Positions 19,102-28,793 of a stretch of DNA of 39,603 bases are shown piece after piece. The DNA is from Lysobacterales bacterium (lineage in GTDB: Bacteria > Pseudomonadota > Gammaproteobacteria > Xanthomonadales > Xanthomonadaceae), in assembly GCA_019510195.1 (NCBI GenBank), contig JAEKKW010000064.1, positions 1 through 39,603 on the forward strand, given 5' to 3'. Within the stretch, counting starts at the first letter, position 1; each line of letters begins with the position of its first letter. Below the pieces are notes generated by a model, which saw only the letters and a list, made by a program, of their open reading frames with translations, had not been told where the DNA came from and did not search any database. A program made the position numbers and the translations under genes.

Positions 19102-21618
19102 TCAACGCGCGCACTTCACTGCATCCGGATCCCGGCCACTGCCGCTGACGATGCGGATATTGGCAAAGGCTGCGCTGAAAGGCGCATCGGCATCGATGTG
19201 GAACGGCTCCTCGATACCGGGCATGTCGGCCCCGGCCTTGGCGAAACACGCCAGCGGGATTTTGATCGTCTTCTTCTGGCCGATGCCGGCGGTGGCGATC
19301 GCTTCGCTGATGTCCACCTGCCCATTGCATCCGGCACCACACTGCATCGATGCCAGTACCGGGGACTTGGGCGCTGTCCGCACCATGACATCGAACAGCA
19401 ATGCCGCGTTCGCGACCTGCATCGCCGCGAGATTGTTGCGCGAGGGATTGCGCGAGAAGAACGATGCCGGCGCCAGCCATGTCACCTGCTTGGCATCCTG
19501 CTGCGTATTCACCTGCACGGTTTCGACCTCGACCACCGGCTTGCCAGCTGGCCACTTCAACGCACGATTGAGATCGGCGCCCAGGGCCTGGTCCTTGCCA
19601 TCCGCACCGACGCGCAGCGCGAACATCGGCGCATCGGCCATGTTGAAGATCGGCAACACCGTGGCATCGCCGCAATGATCGATTGGCGATAGCGGCAATT
19701 CGCCGAGATGCAATTTCTGCCCGTAACGCATCCCATAGCCCACCTGGAATAGTGGCGCGCGCTTGGCGTCCGCATGGTTGCCGGGCGCCGGGCATGGCAT
19801 GCTTGGCCACGGAAATCCGAGGCGCCCGCGGAATGCGGCACCATTGCGCGCGAACAGCACATCCGCAACGCCACCACCCTCGGTCCCCGGCAGCCACGCG
19901 GCCACGAAGGCATCGGACAAATTCATCAAGTCATTGGTGTAGAGCGGACGCCCGGCGACGAACACCGTCACCACCGGCTTGCCACTCGCGCGTGCCTTTT
20001 GCAGGACGGCGAGATCCTCGGGAAAGCGTCGGCTGTGTGCTTTGGTGTCGGAAGGCACGATGTCGCCATTGGTCTCCGCGTAGGGTGTTTCGCCGATCAC
20101 CGCGACCACGGCGTCGAACTTCGACGGATCGACATCCTTGCCATCGCTGCTGGCGATCACGCTGGCATTGCCTGCCACCTCGCGCAAACCCGAGAGGATG
20201 CTTTGTGCGTTGGGGAAATCGGCGTTGGTGTTGTCGGTGCCTTGCCAGGTCAGCGACCAACCACCGACCTGGTTGGCGATCGAGTCGGCGGTCTTGCCGA
20301 CAACGAGAATGCGCTGTCCATGATGCAGCGGCAGCAAGTTTTTCTCGTTCTTCAGCAACACCAGTGATTCGCGCACCGCACGCCGCGCGAGGTCGCGCGC
20401 CTGCAAGGCAGTCTCCTTTCCGGCGTAACGGCTGTCCGATGGTTTGCGCGTGAACAATCCTGCACGCAGCTTCACGCGCAGGATGCGGGCCACCGCGTCG
20501 TCGATGCGCGACATCGGGATCTGGCCATTTTCGACCTGTTTCGTCGTGTTGGCGATGAAGGCCTTCCAGTCATCCGGCACCATGACCATGTCGATACCGG
20601 CGTTGATCGCCGCGGCGCAGCTGTCATTCGTGCAGCCCGGCAATTGCCCGATACCGTTCCAGTCGGACACGACGAACCCGTCGAAACCCATCTTCTGCTT
20701 CAGGGCATCGGTCAACAGCGCTTTCGCGCCGTGCATCTTGCCGTAATCGATGCCACCGCCACGATCGTTCCAGCTGTTATAGCTCGCCATCACCGTCTGC
20801 ACGCCCGCGCCGAGCGCGCCGTAATAGCCCTGGCCGTGGACGTTGATCATTTCCGCGCGACTGACGGTGCTCTGGCCCTGGTCCTTGCCGTTGTCGGTGG
20901 AGCCATCCCCGATGTAATGCTTGGCGGTGGCGATCGCCGTGCCGTCGCCACGCAGGCCACCCTGCATGCCACGCACGTAAGCGTCTGCATATTGGCGCAC
21001 CAATGCGCCATCGGACGAGAAACTTTCGTAGCTGCGGCCCCAACGGGTGTTCTGCACCACTGCCAGCGTCGGCGAAAACGCCCAGTCGATGCCGGTGGCA
21101 CGGGTCGCACGTGCGGTCGCCGCGCCTATTTCCCGGATCAGTTCCGGATCGCGCGCCGCGCCCAGGCCGACATTGTGCGGGAACATGGTCGCGCCGAACA
21201 CATTGCTGTGCCCGTGCACCGCGTCCGTGCCCCAGATCACTGGAATCGGCACCTTGGCGTCGCTGGCCATCGATGCTGCGTGATAGGCATCGGCGAGCGC
21301 CAGCCAATCCTTCACGCTGGCATGCTTGTTCTTGCCCGGCCATGATCCGCCACCGTTCAATACCGAGCCGATGTAGTAACTGCGAACTTCCTCCGGCGTG
21401 ATCGATTTGATCTCCGGCTGCGTCATCTGCCCGATCTTCTGCGCCAGCGTCATCGACGCCAGGATCTCGCGCACCCGCGCTTCGATCGTCGCATCCTTTC
21501 CGACCGCGCTGCGGATATGCGGCCAATCGCGCAGGGCGCCAGCGGATGGCGCTTCACCCATCGTGATGACGGGCAAGGACAGGCCCGCCGCCACGGCGAC
21601 CGCAAGCAAGCGTCTCAT
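19102..21618 (-). CDS. Secreted GH3 beta-glucosidase / exo-1,4-beta-glucanase
   Basis: An 838-residue glycoside hydrolase family 3 enzyme with a signal peptide beginning MRRLLAVAVAAGLSLPV. The N-terminal TIM-barrel domain includes MTLAQKIGQMTQPE, PVIWGTDAVHGHSN, TAKHYIGDGSTDNGKDQG and the nucleophile region GFVVSDWNGIGQLPGC. The C-terminal GH3 domain spans ESLVLLKNEKNLLPL to LPGTEGGGVADVLF. A further C-terminal region of about 180 residues is the carbohydrate-binding-like domain of ExoP/CelD-type enzymes. It releases glucose from beta-glucans or cello-oligosaccharides in the periplasm. The start ATG (21618) has GAGGTGG just upstream. A GTG two codons earlier is possible. It lies 7 bases after the TonB receptor stop, so the two form an operon. 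Convergent with the nuclease, 18 bases away. Confidence 0.93.
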   Translation of the reverse strand: MRRLLAVAVAAGLSLPVITMGEAPSAGALRDWPHIRSAVGKDATIEARVREILASMTLAQKIGQMTQPEIKSITPEEVRSYYIGSVLNGGGSWPGKNKHASVKDWLALADAYHAASMASDAKVPIPVIWGTDAVHGHSNVFGATMFPHNVGLGAARDPELIREIGAATARATRATGIDWAFSPTLAVVQNTRWGRSYESFSSDGALVRQYADAYVRGMQGGLRGDGTAIATAKHYIGDGSTDNGKDQGQSTVSRAEMINVHGQGYYGALGAGVQTVMASYNSWNDRGGGIDYGKMHGAKALLTDALKQKMGFDGFVVSDWNGIGQLPGCTNDSCAAAINAGIDMVMVPDDWKAFIANTTKQVENGQIPMSRIDDAVARILRVKLRAGLFTRKPSDSRYAGKETALQARDLARRAVRESLVLLKNEKNLLPLHHGQRILVVGKTADSIANQVGGWSLTWQGTDNTNADFPNAQSILSGLREVAGNASVIASSDGKDVDPSKFDAVVAVIGETPYAETNGDIVPSDTKAHSRRFPEDLAVLQKARASGKPVVTVFVAGRPLYTNDLMNLSDAFVAAWLPGTEGGGVADVLFARNGAAFRGRLGFPWPSMPCPAPGNHADAKRAPLFQVGYGMRYGQKLHLGELPLSPIDHCGDATVLPIFNMADAPMFALRVGADGKDQALGADLNRALKWPAGKPVVEVETVQVNTQQDAKQVTWLAPASFFSRNPSRNNLAAMQVANAALLFDVMVRTAPKSPVLASMQCGAGCNGQVDISEAIATAGIGQKKTIKIPLACFAKAGADMPGIEEPFHIDADAPFSAAFANIRIVSGSGRDPDAVKCAR

Positions 21619-21625
21619 CGCCACC

Positions 21626-24382
21626 TCAGAGCTTGTAGCTCAGGCCGACCATGTACTGGCGGCCGTAGGTCGTATATTCCTGCGGCGCCATCAGGCCGCC
21701 GGGGAAGTTGCTGTCCTGCACGGTGCGATACGGCGTGTTGGTGATGTTGTTGACCTGGAACAGGATCGACAGTCCGTGCAAGCGGGTGTTCTCGCCGAAT
21801 TCGTAGCTGGTCTGGAAATCGAGCTGGCGTTCCGACTGCGAGCGCAACACGGAGCGCGATCCGAACAGGTAGGCGTACTCCCCTCGGTACGAGCTGCGAT
21901 AGCGCTCGCTCAGGCGAATCGAGAAGCCCTTGCGCTCGTAAAACACCGTGCCGTTGGCGACGATCTTGGACAAGCCCGGCAACGTGTCGGTCACCGGACT
22001 GCCCGTCCCCTCGGGCTGGATCGAGGTCTTGGTATAGGAGCCATTGACGACCGCACCGAAACCGTCCAGTACCGGATGCAGCAGGCCGAAGTCGAGCGAA
22101 CCGCTCAGCTCCACGCCCTTCATCTCGCCACCGCTGCCGTTGGCCCAGGTGTAGAAGGTCCCCATGTTCGAGATCGGCGTGATGCCGCTGTTGTTGGCAT
22201 AGCCAGTGAAATCCCACGGGATCCCCTGCTGGTACACGTAGGTATCAAGCTTCTTGTGGAAGAACGCCAAACCGACATAACTGGCGCGCCCGAAGTATTT
22301 CTCGAACGAGATGTCGAATGCAGTCGCACGATACGGTTCCAACTTGGGATTGCCGCCACCACCGCCCCACGTCCGCGTCGTCGCGTCGACGCCGGCGCCA
22401 CTGGCCGCATTGAGATAGTTGATCGGTGCGCGCGACAGCGTCTTCGCCGCGCCGAACCGCGTGATCCACCCACTGCCGAAATCGAACACCAGGTTCAGGC
22501 TTGGCAGGAGGTCGTCGTAATGCGTCCCGATCGTCTGCGATCCGGCCAGGCCGTTGTTGACGTTGAATGCCGTGGACGACTGGGTGGTGCGGATCCACTG
22601 GACGCCCGCGTTGCCACGCATGTGGACGCGGCTGCCGAGGTTGGCATCGATATCGACCTTGGTGTACATGGTGCTGACGTTCTCGATGACGTTGAAGTCC
22701 TTCTTGACGTCGTCGTCGCTCATGTTGAGCTGGAGATCGTAGTACTTGCCGAGGATCGCGCGCGGATCGTAGCTCAGTACGTCGCCGATCCCGCTGAAGC
22801 CCAATGACGTTGCACCGAGCAGGTCGGAACCACTCAACGCGGCGCTGGTCGCACCGTTCTTCAGGTTGGCGAAATAAACCAGCGAGCTCTTGTCCTTTTC
22901 GCGTCGGTTGAGGTTGGCGCCAAACGACCAGTGGCTCAGGAATTTCATGTCCAGCGCACGATCAAGGTCGAAACGCAGGGCACGCATCTTGTCTTCCTGC
23001 TTCGAATTCTCCATGCGGCCGTTGTGGCCCCAGCCCGCGGGATCGCCGAGCAGCATCGTGTTGGCATCGGCGAAGTTCGGCGTGTTGAATTGCGCGTACG
23101 CAGGGTAGAGGGGAATGTTGAAGCCGATGTCCTGGCCAGTGAGCGGTCCCGCATACGTCTCGAGTTGCGATTGGTGGCGACGCGCGCGCGACCAGCTCAT
23201 GTCGACGGTTGCAGTCCACGGATCGAGGCGGAACGTGTTGTTCCAGCCCAGCGCCGCAACCGTATCGCCACGGGTGTTGTTGTCATTGCGCACGACCGGC
23301 ATCACGTTGTGCAGGGTCCCGCCGGTGACGAACTCGCCACCATTGACGTTCGTCGTCTGCACGTTGGAATAGTTGACATTGCCGCCATTCGTCCATGGGT
23401 CGTTCGACCACATCACGCCGCGCATGATTTCGTTCTGGTCGAACTTCGAGTAGTACACGTCCAGGACGCTGTGGAAATTCTTGTTGGGCCGGAATTCCAG
23501 CACGCCCATCACGCCGGTGCGCTTGAGCTCATGCGTCTTCACCCAGTTTTCCGAACCCTGCAACGCGATCGCGCCATCGGGCTTGCCGTGCCCGCTCGGA
23601 TACCAGTCTTCGGACCCGCCCCACCACCACGCCTTGTAATGCTTTTCCTGCCACGGTGAATCCATCCGCGCGATGCCGATGGCCACGCCAATGGTGTTGT
23701 CGCGGAACTGGTCGACGTACGACGCGCTCATGCGGTAACCATTGGCCTTGGCGCCTGCCGTCAGCTTGCCGAACGAATTGCGTTCACCCGACGCCGACAC
23801 CACGACACGGCGCTTGCCGAATTCCAGCGGGCGGATCGCCTGCAGGTCGACCGTGCCTGCCAGTCCCTGTCCGACCAGCGCGGCATCCGGCGTCTTGTAG
23901 ACCAGCACGCCGTTCATCAATTCCGCCGGGAACTGGTCGTATTCGACGCTGCGGCTGTCGCCGGTGCTGACGATTTCGCGACCGTTCAACAACGTGGTGC
24001 TGAAGTCGGGCGACATGCCGCGGATGTTGATGACCTGCCCGCGCCCGTCCACGCGCTGCGAGGTGACGCCGGGCAGGCGCGCGATCGATTCCGCGATCGA
24101 CACATCGGGCAGCTTGCCGATGTCTTCGGCGCTCACGGCCTCCACGATCGAATTGGATTCTTCCTTTTTCTTCACCGACTTCTCGACGCTTCCGCGGATG
24201 CCGGTGACCGTCACGCTCCCCAGTTGCTTCTGGTCATCGGTCTTGGCAGCCGTCGATTGGTCCGACGACGTGGTGCTCTGCGCCTGTGCGGCGCCTGCCG
24301 CGAGCGCAAGCATGCACGCTACAGCCAGGGACGCATGACGCAGTTGGTGGGGACGGCGCATCGAATGGGCATCGCGTTGCAT
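21626..24382 (-). CDS. TonB-dependent outer-membrane receptor for carbohydrate uptake
   Basis: A 918-residue receptor with signal peptide core ASLAVACMLALAAGAAQAQ. The plug domain runs from about residue 55 (VTVTGIRGSVEKSVKKK) through SAEDIGKLPDVSIAESIARL and INIRGMSPDFSTTLLNGRE to VDLQAIRPLEFG. The rest is a beta-barrel closing with TYGRQYMVGLSYKL. It belongs to the long TonB-receptor class abundant in Xanthomonadaceae. The operonic GH3 gene and the divergent GH30 gene make a gluco-oligosaccharide the likely ligand. The C-terminal residue is Leu rather than the usual aromatic residue. The promoter has a consensus -35 and a palindromic operator over its -10. Confidence 0.93.
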   Translation of the reverse strand: MQRDAHSMRRPHQLRHASLAVACMLALAAGAAQAQSTTSSDQSTAAKTDDQKQLGSVTVTGIRGSVEKSVKKKEESNSIVEAVSAEDIGKLPDVSIAESIARLPGVTSQRVDGRGQVINIRGMSPDFSTTLLNGREIVSTGDSRSVEYDQFPAELMNGVLVYKTPDAALVGQGLAGTVDLQAIRPLEFGKRRVVVSASGERNSFGKLTAGAKANGYRMSASYVDQFRDNTIGVAIGIARMDSPWQEKHYKAWWWGGSEDWYPSGHGKPDGAIALQGSENWVKTHELKRTGVMGVLEFRPNKNFHSVLDVYYSKFDQNEIMRGVMWSNDPWTNGGNVNYSNVQTTNVNGGEFVTGGTLHNVMPVVRNDNNTRGDTVAALGWNNTFRLDPWTATVDMSWSRARRHQSQLETYAGPLTGQDIGFNIPLYPAYAQFNTPNFADANTMLLGDPAGWGHNGRMENSKQEDKMRALRFDLDRALDMKFLSHWSFGANLNRREKDKSSLVYFANLKNGATSAALSGSDLLGATSLGFSGIGDVLSYDPRAILGKYYDLQLNMSDDDVKKDFNVIENVSTMYTKVDIDANLGSRVHMRGNAGVQWIRTTQSSTAFNVNNGLAGSQTIGTHYDDLLPSLNLVFDFGSGWITRFGAAKTLSRAPINYLNAASGAGVDATTRTWGGGGGNPKLEPYRATAFDISFEKYFGRASYVGLAFFHKKLDTYVYQQGIPWDFTGYANNSGITPISNMGTFYTWANGSGGEMKGVELSGSLDFGLLHPVLDGFGAVVNGSYTKTSIQPEGTGSPVTDTLPGLSKIVANGTVFYERKGFSIRLSERYRSSYRGEYAYLFGSRSVLRSQSERQLDFQTSYEFGENTRLHGLSILFQVNNITNTPYRTVQDSNFPGGLMAPQEYTTYGRQYMVGLSYKL

Positions 24383-24404
24383 TTGGCAGCCTTAATGACG
24401 TGAA

Positions 24405-24434
24405 TTGACAGCGCTGTCATAACGGAGCATTAAT
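24405..24434 (+). promoter_or_regulatory. Predicted promoter for the GH30 gene
   Basis: TTGACA (24405-24410) and ATTAAT (24429-24434) are 18 bases apart on the plus strand. The -35 matches consensus fully and the -10 at four of six. The -35 hexamer overlaps the left half of the palindromic operator. A start site near 24441 leaves the ATG at 24474 with a normal leader. Confidence 0.5.
24406..24419. promoter_or_regulatory. Palindromic operator, TGACAGCGCTGTCA (LacI-family type)
   Basis: A perfect 14-bp palindrome with a central CG step, the general form bound by LacI-family dimers. It lies between the divergent TonB receptor and GH30 genes. It covers the -10 of the leftward promoter and the -35 of the rightward one, so one bound repressor could silence both. 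The LacI-family gene at 25827-26816 is the natural candidate to bind it. Confidence 0.8.
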
Positions 24435-24444
24435 GGAATGTCAA
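24416..24444 (-). promoter_or_regulatory. Predicted sigma70-type promoter of the TonB receptor-GH3 operon
   Basis: On the minus strand a perfect TTGACA (24439-24444) and TATGAC (24416-24421) are 17 bases apart. The -10 shares four bases with the operator palindrome and the start site would fall inside it, a layout expected for repression. The receptor ATG lies about 33 bases downstream of the -10. Confidence 0.65.
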
Positions 24445-24473
24445 CAATTTCACGGACTGCGTTCCATAGATCG

Positions 24474-25782
24474 ATGACTCGACATCCAATCTCCGGTATT
24501 CATCGTTTTTTTGCGCTGCGTTGCAGCATCGGTGGCGGCACGCATTTGCGCTCGCTCGCCGGGCTGCTCCTGCTGGCGGTCTACTGGTCGCCGTTGCACG
24601 CTGCCGTGCAGGCGCACGCATGGGTCACCAGCGACGACCACCGCCTGCAGATGCAGGCAGTCACGATCGAGCGGGCACGCAAGCCGATCGCGCATCCCGA
24701 TATCCGCATCGATGATGGCCAGCACATGCAATCGATCGTCGGATTCGGCGCCGCGATGACCGACGCTTCGGCGCTCCTGTTGCAGGCCTGATACCGCGCT
24801 CGATCACTATCGCTTCGATCACGTGCGCGACACCATCGTTCCATTGTTGCGCCAGGCGCGCGAACTGAACCCGCAACTGAGCGTGATGGCTTCGCCATGG
24901 AGCGCACCAGGCTGGATGAAGGACAGCGACAGCCTGATCAAGGGCACGCTGCGCCCGGAATACATCGATGCCTTCGCCGGTTACCTCGCGCGATTCGCAC
25001 GCGACATGGGCGCCGCCGGCGTACCGCTGTTCGCGCTCACGATCCAGAACGAACCATCATTCGAACCAGGCGATTACCCCGGAATGCGGCTATCGGCAAA
25101 ACAACGTGCCGCAGTGATCGCCGCGCTCGGGCCACGGCTGCCATCGTCGGTGCAGATCCTCGAATGGGATCACAACTGGGACAAACCCGAGGAACCGCTG
25201 GCGGTCCTCGCCGATCCCGCCGCCGCGCGTTACGTGCGCGGCATTGCCTGGCATTGCTACGGCGGCAAGATCGACGCACAAAGCAAGGTGCACGATCTCC
25301 ACCCGCAACTCGATGTCTACCTGACCGAATGCTCGGGTGGCGATTGGGAACCTGTACGCAGCAATGGAATCAGCGGACAGACGAGCAGCTTGGTCATTGC
25401 GCCATTACGCAACTGGGCACGCGGCGTGCAGTTCTGGAACCTTGCGCTGGACGATGCCGCCGGCCCGCACCTCGGTGGTTGCGGCAACTGCCGCGGCATC
25501 ATCACCGTGCACGCGGATGGCAGCTTCACCCCGACCGACGACGCCTGGGCGCTGCTGCATGCCAGCCGCTTCATCCGCGTCGGCGCCGTGCGCATCGGCA
25601 GCAGCGGCAACATGGTCGATCAGGTGGTCGTGGCGAATCCCGACGGCAGTCGCGTCCTCGTCGCCGCCAACACCCGCCGCAATGCGCGCAAAGTCAGCCT
25701 GTGCGATGGTGCCACCTGCCTGCGCTGGACCATGCCCGCGCGCAGTGTGGCAACGGTGCGTTGGCAAGGTACGCCGCGATAG
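24474..25782 (+). pseudogene. GH30 glycosidase (glucosylceramidase-like), interrupted by a deletion with frameshift
   Basis: The first frame gives a signal peptide (SLAGLLLLAVYWSPLHA) and the start of the GH30 barrel, SIVGFGAAMTDASALLLQ, then stops at 24789-24791. The second frame picks up at DTALDHYRFDHVRDTIVP and runs intact to 25782. It includes MASPWSAPGWMKDSDSLIKG, the acid/base Glu in TIQNEPSFEPGDYPG, ILEWDHNWDKP, the nucleophile Glu in LTECSGGDWEP and WNLALDDAAGPH. Between the two parts about 60 or more residues normal for GH30 are absent, and the frame changes at about 24783-24792. The ATG at 24438 was rejected as the start because it lies upstream of the predicted transcription start. 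Intact, it would be a secreted beta-glucosidase, glucosylceramidase or beta-1,6-glucanase. Confidence 0.82.
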
Positions 25783-25826
25783 TGGCAAAATCCGGGCAGC
25801 AACGTCACGTGGACCTGGGAAGCACG

Positions 25827-26816
25827 ATGCGCGCAAGAATCGAAGACGTCGCTGCCGCTGCTGGCGTGTCGATGAAAACCGTGTCGCGCGTGCTCAACGG
25901 CGAGTCCAACGTCCGCGAAGACACGCGCACGCACGTGATGGCCACCATCGAGAAACTCAACTACCGGCCGGATCCTTCCGCACGCCGGCTGGCCGGCCAG
26001 CGTTCCTACGAAATCGTGCTGGCCTACAACAATCCGTCCCGCAATTACCTGATGGATGTCGTCACCGGCGTGCTCGCGGCATCGCGTTCCAGCCACTACA
26101 ACCTCGTGCTGTCACCGATCACGAGCCCGCGCGACATCGACGAAATCTTCGTGCATGCACGCCCGGAAGGCGTCGTGCTGACGCCGCCACTCACCGATGA
26201 TCCGGTGGTGGTAGCCGCGTTGAAGCAACGTCGGCTTCCCTATGCCTGCCTGTCCCCGCATGATCGCAAGGCGCGCATCGGCGCCTACATCGACGATGTC
26301 GCGGCTGCGCGCGACCTGGTGTTGGCGCTGGCAAGGCTCGGCCATCGCCGCATCGGTCACATCCGCGGCGCGAAGGGACATGGTGCGCGCGAGTGGCGAC
26401 TGAGCGGATACAAGCAGGCGCTGACGGATGCGGGCCTGCCCTACGATCCCGCGCTGGTGGTGGACGGTGAATTCCTGTTCGAGTCCGGAGTGAAGGGCGG
26501 ACGCAAATTGCTGGCGATGAAACAGCCGCCCACTGCCATTTTCGCTGCCAACGACGACACCGCCGCAGGTGTCTTGCGCGCCGCTTCGGAGCTTGGACTG
26601 CGCGTTCCGTGCGACCTTTCGGTCTGCGGTTTCGACGATACGCCGGTCGCCAGCCAGATCCTTCCGGCACTCACCACCGTGCGCCAACCGATCACGGAGA
26701 TGGCGCGCGTCGCCACGCTGCAACTGATCGAGCGTATTCGCAACCCCAAGGCGGGCACGATGCAGCCGATCGGCTACGAACTGGTGCAGCGGGAATCGGT
26801 CGGCCCGGCGCCCTGA
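25827..26816 (+). CDS. LacI-family transcriptional repressor
   Basis: A 329-residue regulator. The N-terminal helix-turn-helix is [20 protein letters not shown], followed by the hinge segment [14 protein letters not shown] that inserts in the operator minor groove. The rest is a periplasmic-binding-protein-like sensor domain with [19 protein letters not shown] and [11 protein letters not shown]. It lies 44 bases after the GH30 gene on the same strand. It most likely controls the TonB receptor-GH3 and GH30 promoters through the palindrome at 24406-24419, with a gluco-oligosaccharide or glucose as effector. The effector is inferred from the neighbours only. Confidence 0.92.
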   Translation: MRARIEDVAAAAGVSMKTVSRVLNGESNVREDTRTHVMATIEKLNYRPDPSARRLAGQRSYEIVLAYNNPSRNYLMDVVTGVLAASRSSHYNLVLSPITSPRDIDEIFVHARPEGVVLTPPLTDDPVVVAALKQRRLPYACLSPHDRKARIGAYIDDVAAARDLVLALARLGHRRIGHIRGAKGHGAREWRLSGYKQALTDAGLPYDPALVVDGEFLFESGVKGGRKLLAMKQPPTAIFAANDDTAAGVLRAASELGLRVPCDLSVCGFDDTPVASQILPALTTVRQPITEMARVATLQLIERIRNPKAGTMQPIGYELVQRESVGPAP

Positions 26817-26854
26817 TTCACCGCACCGGCGCGGGCCCTGCGTATGCTGTGGCC

Positions 26855-28792
26855 ATGGACGCACCGGAGCGAACCGACAATCTGGAAGCCGCCGTCGAGT
26901 GGCTGTTGTCGCACATCGGCGGACCGCTGAAAATCGGCACGCCGCTCGGTCTCGGCAAACCGCATCGCCTGCTCAATGCACTGTACGCCCGCGTCGCCGC
27001 CGACCCGTCGCGGCCGCTGCACCTGTACACCGCGCTGTCGCTGGATCCGCCCGCATCCGGCAGCGGGTTGGAGCGGCGCTTTCTCGAACCGTTCGTCCGC
27101 CGTCATTTCGGTGACGATTTTCCGCGCCTCGCCTACGTGGAGGCGATGAAGCGCAATACCCTGCCCCGTCACATCGAGGTCGAGGAGTTCTACCTGCAAT
27201 CGGGTGCGTTGCTGGATTCGCTGGCCGCGCAAACCCGCTACGCCAGCCTCAACTACACCCACGTGGCGCGGGCACTCGCCGATCGCGGCGTCAACGCGAT
27301 CGTGCAGCGCGTGGCGCTTGAGCCCGGGGGCGCCCGCTTGTCGTTGTCGAGCAATACCGACCTGACCTTCGATGCTGTCGACGCGATCGTCGCGCGCGGC
27401 CTGCCGCGTCCGTTATTGATTGCGGAAATCGATCCGGAATTGCCGTGGCTGGACGGGGGCGCCGCCGTCGACGCCGGCTGGTTCGATCTGGTGATCACGC
27501 CACCGGGACCATATCCCAGGCTGTTCGGGCTGCCCCGGCAACCGGTCAGCGACGCCGAATACGCCATCGGTTTCTTCGCCAGCACCCTGGTCCGCGACGG
27601 TGGCACGCTGCAGATCGGCATCGGCGCGCTGTCGGATGCGCTATGCCATGCACTGGCGTTGCGCCATGTCGACAACGTTGCCTATCGCCGCGTGCTGGCG
27701 GCGCTGTCGTCGCCCGCCGCCGCCGATCCCGCGCTGGGTGCATTCGCCGAGGGCCTGTACGGCTGCAGCGAGATGATCAACGAAGGCTTCCGGCGCCTGG
27801 TCGAAGTCGGCGTGGTCAGGCGCAAGGTCATGGACGACGAAGCACTGATGCAGCGACTCGCCGACGGCAACGCCGATGCCGATGACCACGCACGACTGGA
27901 ACACGACGGCCAGTTCCTGCACGGCGGCTTCTATCTCGGTTCGCCCGAGTTCTATCGCTGGCTGCGCGAAATGCCCGAGGCGCATCGCCGCGGCATCGAC
28001 ATGCGCCGGATCAGCGAGGTCAACGAGCTGTACGGCGGCCACGAAACGCTGGAACGCCTGCAGCGACGCGACGCCTGTTTCTTCAATACCTGCATGATGG
28101 CGACCGCGCTCGGTGCTGCGGTGTCGGATGCGCTCGAGGATGGCCGGGTGATCTCGGGTGTCGGCGGCCAGTACAACTTCGTCGCCATGGCCCACGCCCT
28201 GCCCGGCGGCCGTTCGGTGCTGCTGCTGCGCTCATCGCGCGAAGCGCACGGGCATCTGCGTTCCAACGTGGTGTGGAATTACGGGCACGCCACCATTCCC
28301 CGCCACCTGCGCGATGTCTACGTCACCGAATACGGCATCGCCACCATCCGCGGGCTTGCCGACGAGGATTGCATCATCGCGATGGCCGCCATCACCGATG
28401 CGCGCTTCGTCGACGGCTTGCTGGACACCGCACGACGTGCCGGCAAGTTGCATGCGGACCTGGTGGCCCCGGCGCGTGCGCGAGGCGCGCGCAACACGCC
28501 CGAACGCCTGCGCGAGGCGCTGGCGCCACTGCATCGCGCCGGCGCCTTGCCCGACTATCCGCTCGGCAGCGATTTCAGCGCCACCGAACAACGCCTGGTC
28601 AAGGGGTTGAACTGGCTGAAACAGCGTACCGCCACGCGCGGCGGCAAACTCGCCACCGTGTTGCGCAGTCTCGGCGCCCGCACCGACGACGCCGAAGCAT
28701 TGTCACGGATGGCGCTGGCGCAACCCCGCGGTGTGGCCGCGCGCCTGGAAGCGAAACTGCTGGCCCTGGCCTTGCGCGAAACGTCGCGCTGA
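26855..28792 (+). CDS. Acetyl-CoA hydrolase/transferase family protein
   Basis: A 645-residue protein related to family I CoA-transferases and acetyl-CoA hydrolases. The N-terminal half has KIGTPLGLGKPHRLLNALY and the C-terminal half has GVGGQYNFVAMAHALPGGR and YVTEYGIATIRGLADEDCI, which are typical of the CoA-transferase C domain. GLYGCSEMINEGFRRLVEVG sits where the catalytic glutamate is expected. It is longer than classical members (about 430-510 residues), with an N-terminal extension and about 90 extra C-terminal residues, as in a proteobacterial long form. It would interconvert acyl-CoA and free acids, but the substrate is unknown. The start ATG lies 38 bases after the regulator stop. 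Convergent with tkt, one base apart. Confidence 0.85.
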   Translation: MDAPERTDNLEAAVEWLLSHIGGPLKIGTPLGLGKPHRLLNALYARVAADPSRPLHLYTALSLDPPASGSGLERRFLEPFVRRHFGDDFPRLAYVEAMKRNTLPRHIEVEEFYLQSGALLDSLAAQTRYASLNYTHVARALADRGVNAIVQRVALEPGGARLSLSSNTDLTFDAVDAIVARGLPRPLLIAEIDPELPWLDGGAAVDAGWFDLVITPPGPYPRLFGLPRQPVSDAEYAIGFFASTLVRDGGTLQIGIGALSDALCHALALRHVDNVAYRRVLAALSSPAAADPALGAFAEGLYGCSEMINEGFRRLVEVGVVRRKVMDDEALMQRLADGNADADDHARLEHDGQFLHGGFYLGSPEFYRWLREMPEAHRRGIDMRRISEVNELYGGHETLERLQRRDACFFNTCMMATALGAAVSDALEDGRVISGVGGQYNFVAMAHALPGGRSVLLLRSSREAHGHLRSNVVWNYGHATIPRHLRDVYVTEYGIATIRGLADEDCIIAMAAITDARFVDGLLDTARRAGKLHADLVAPARARGARNTPERLREALAPLHRAGALPDYPLGSDFSATEQRLVKGLNWLKQRTATRGGKLATVLRSLGARTDDAEALSRMALAQPRGVAARLEAKLLALALRETSR

Positions 28793-28793
28793 C

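Noticed and set aside
24438-24473. ATG at 24438 as the GH30 start
   Set aside because: It lies at or before the predicted transcription start and would add residues ahead of the signal peptide. The ATG at 24474 fits both the promoter and signal peptide.
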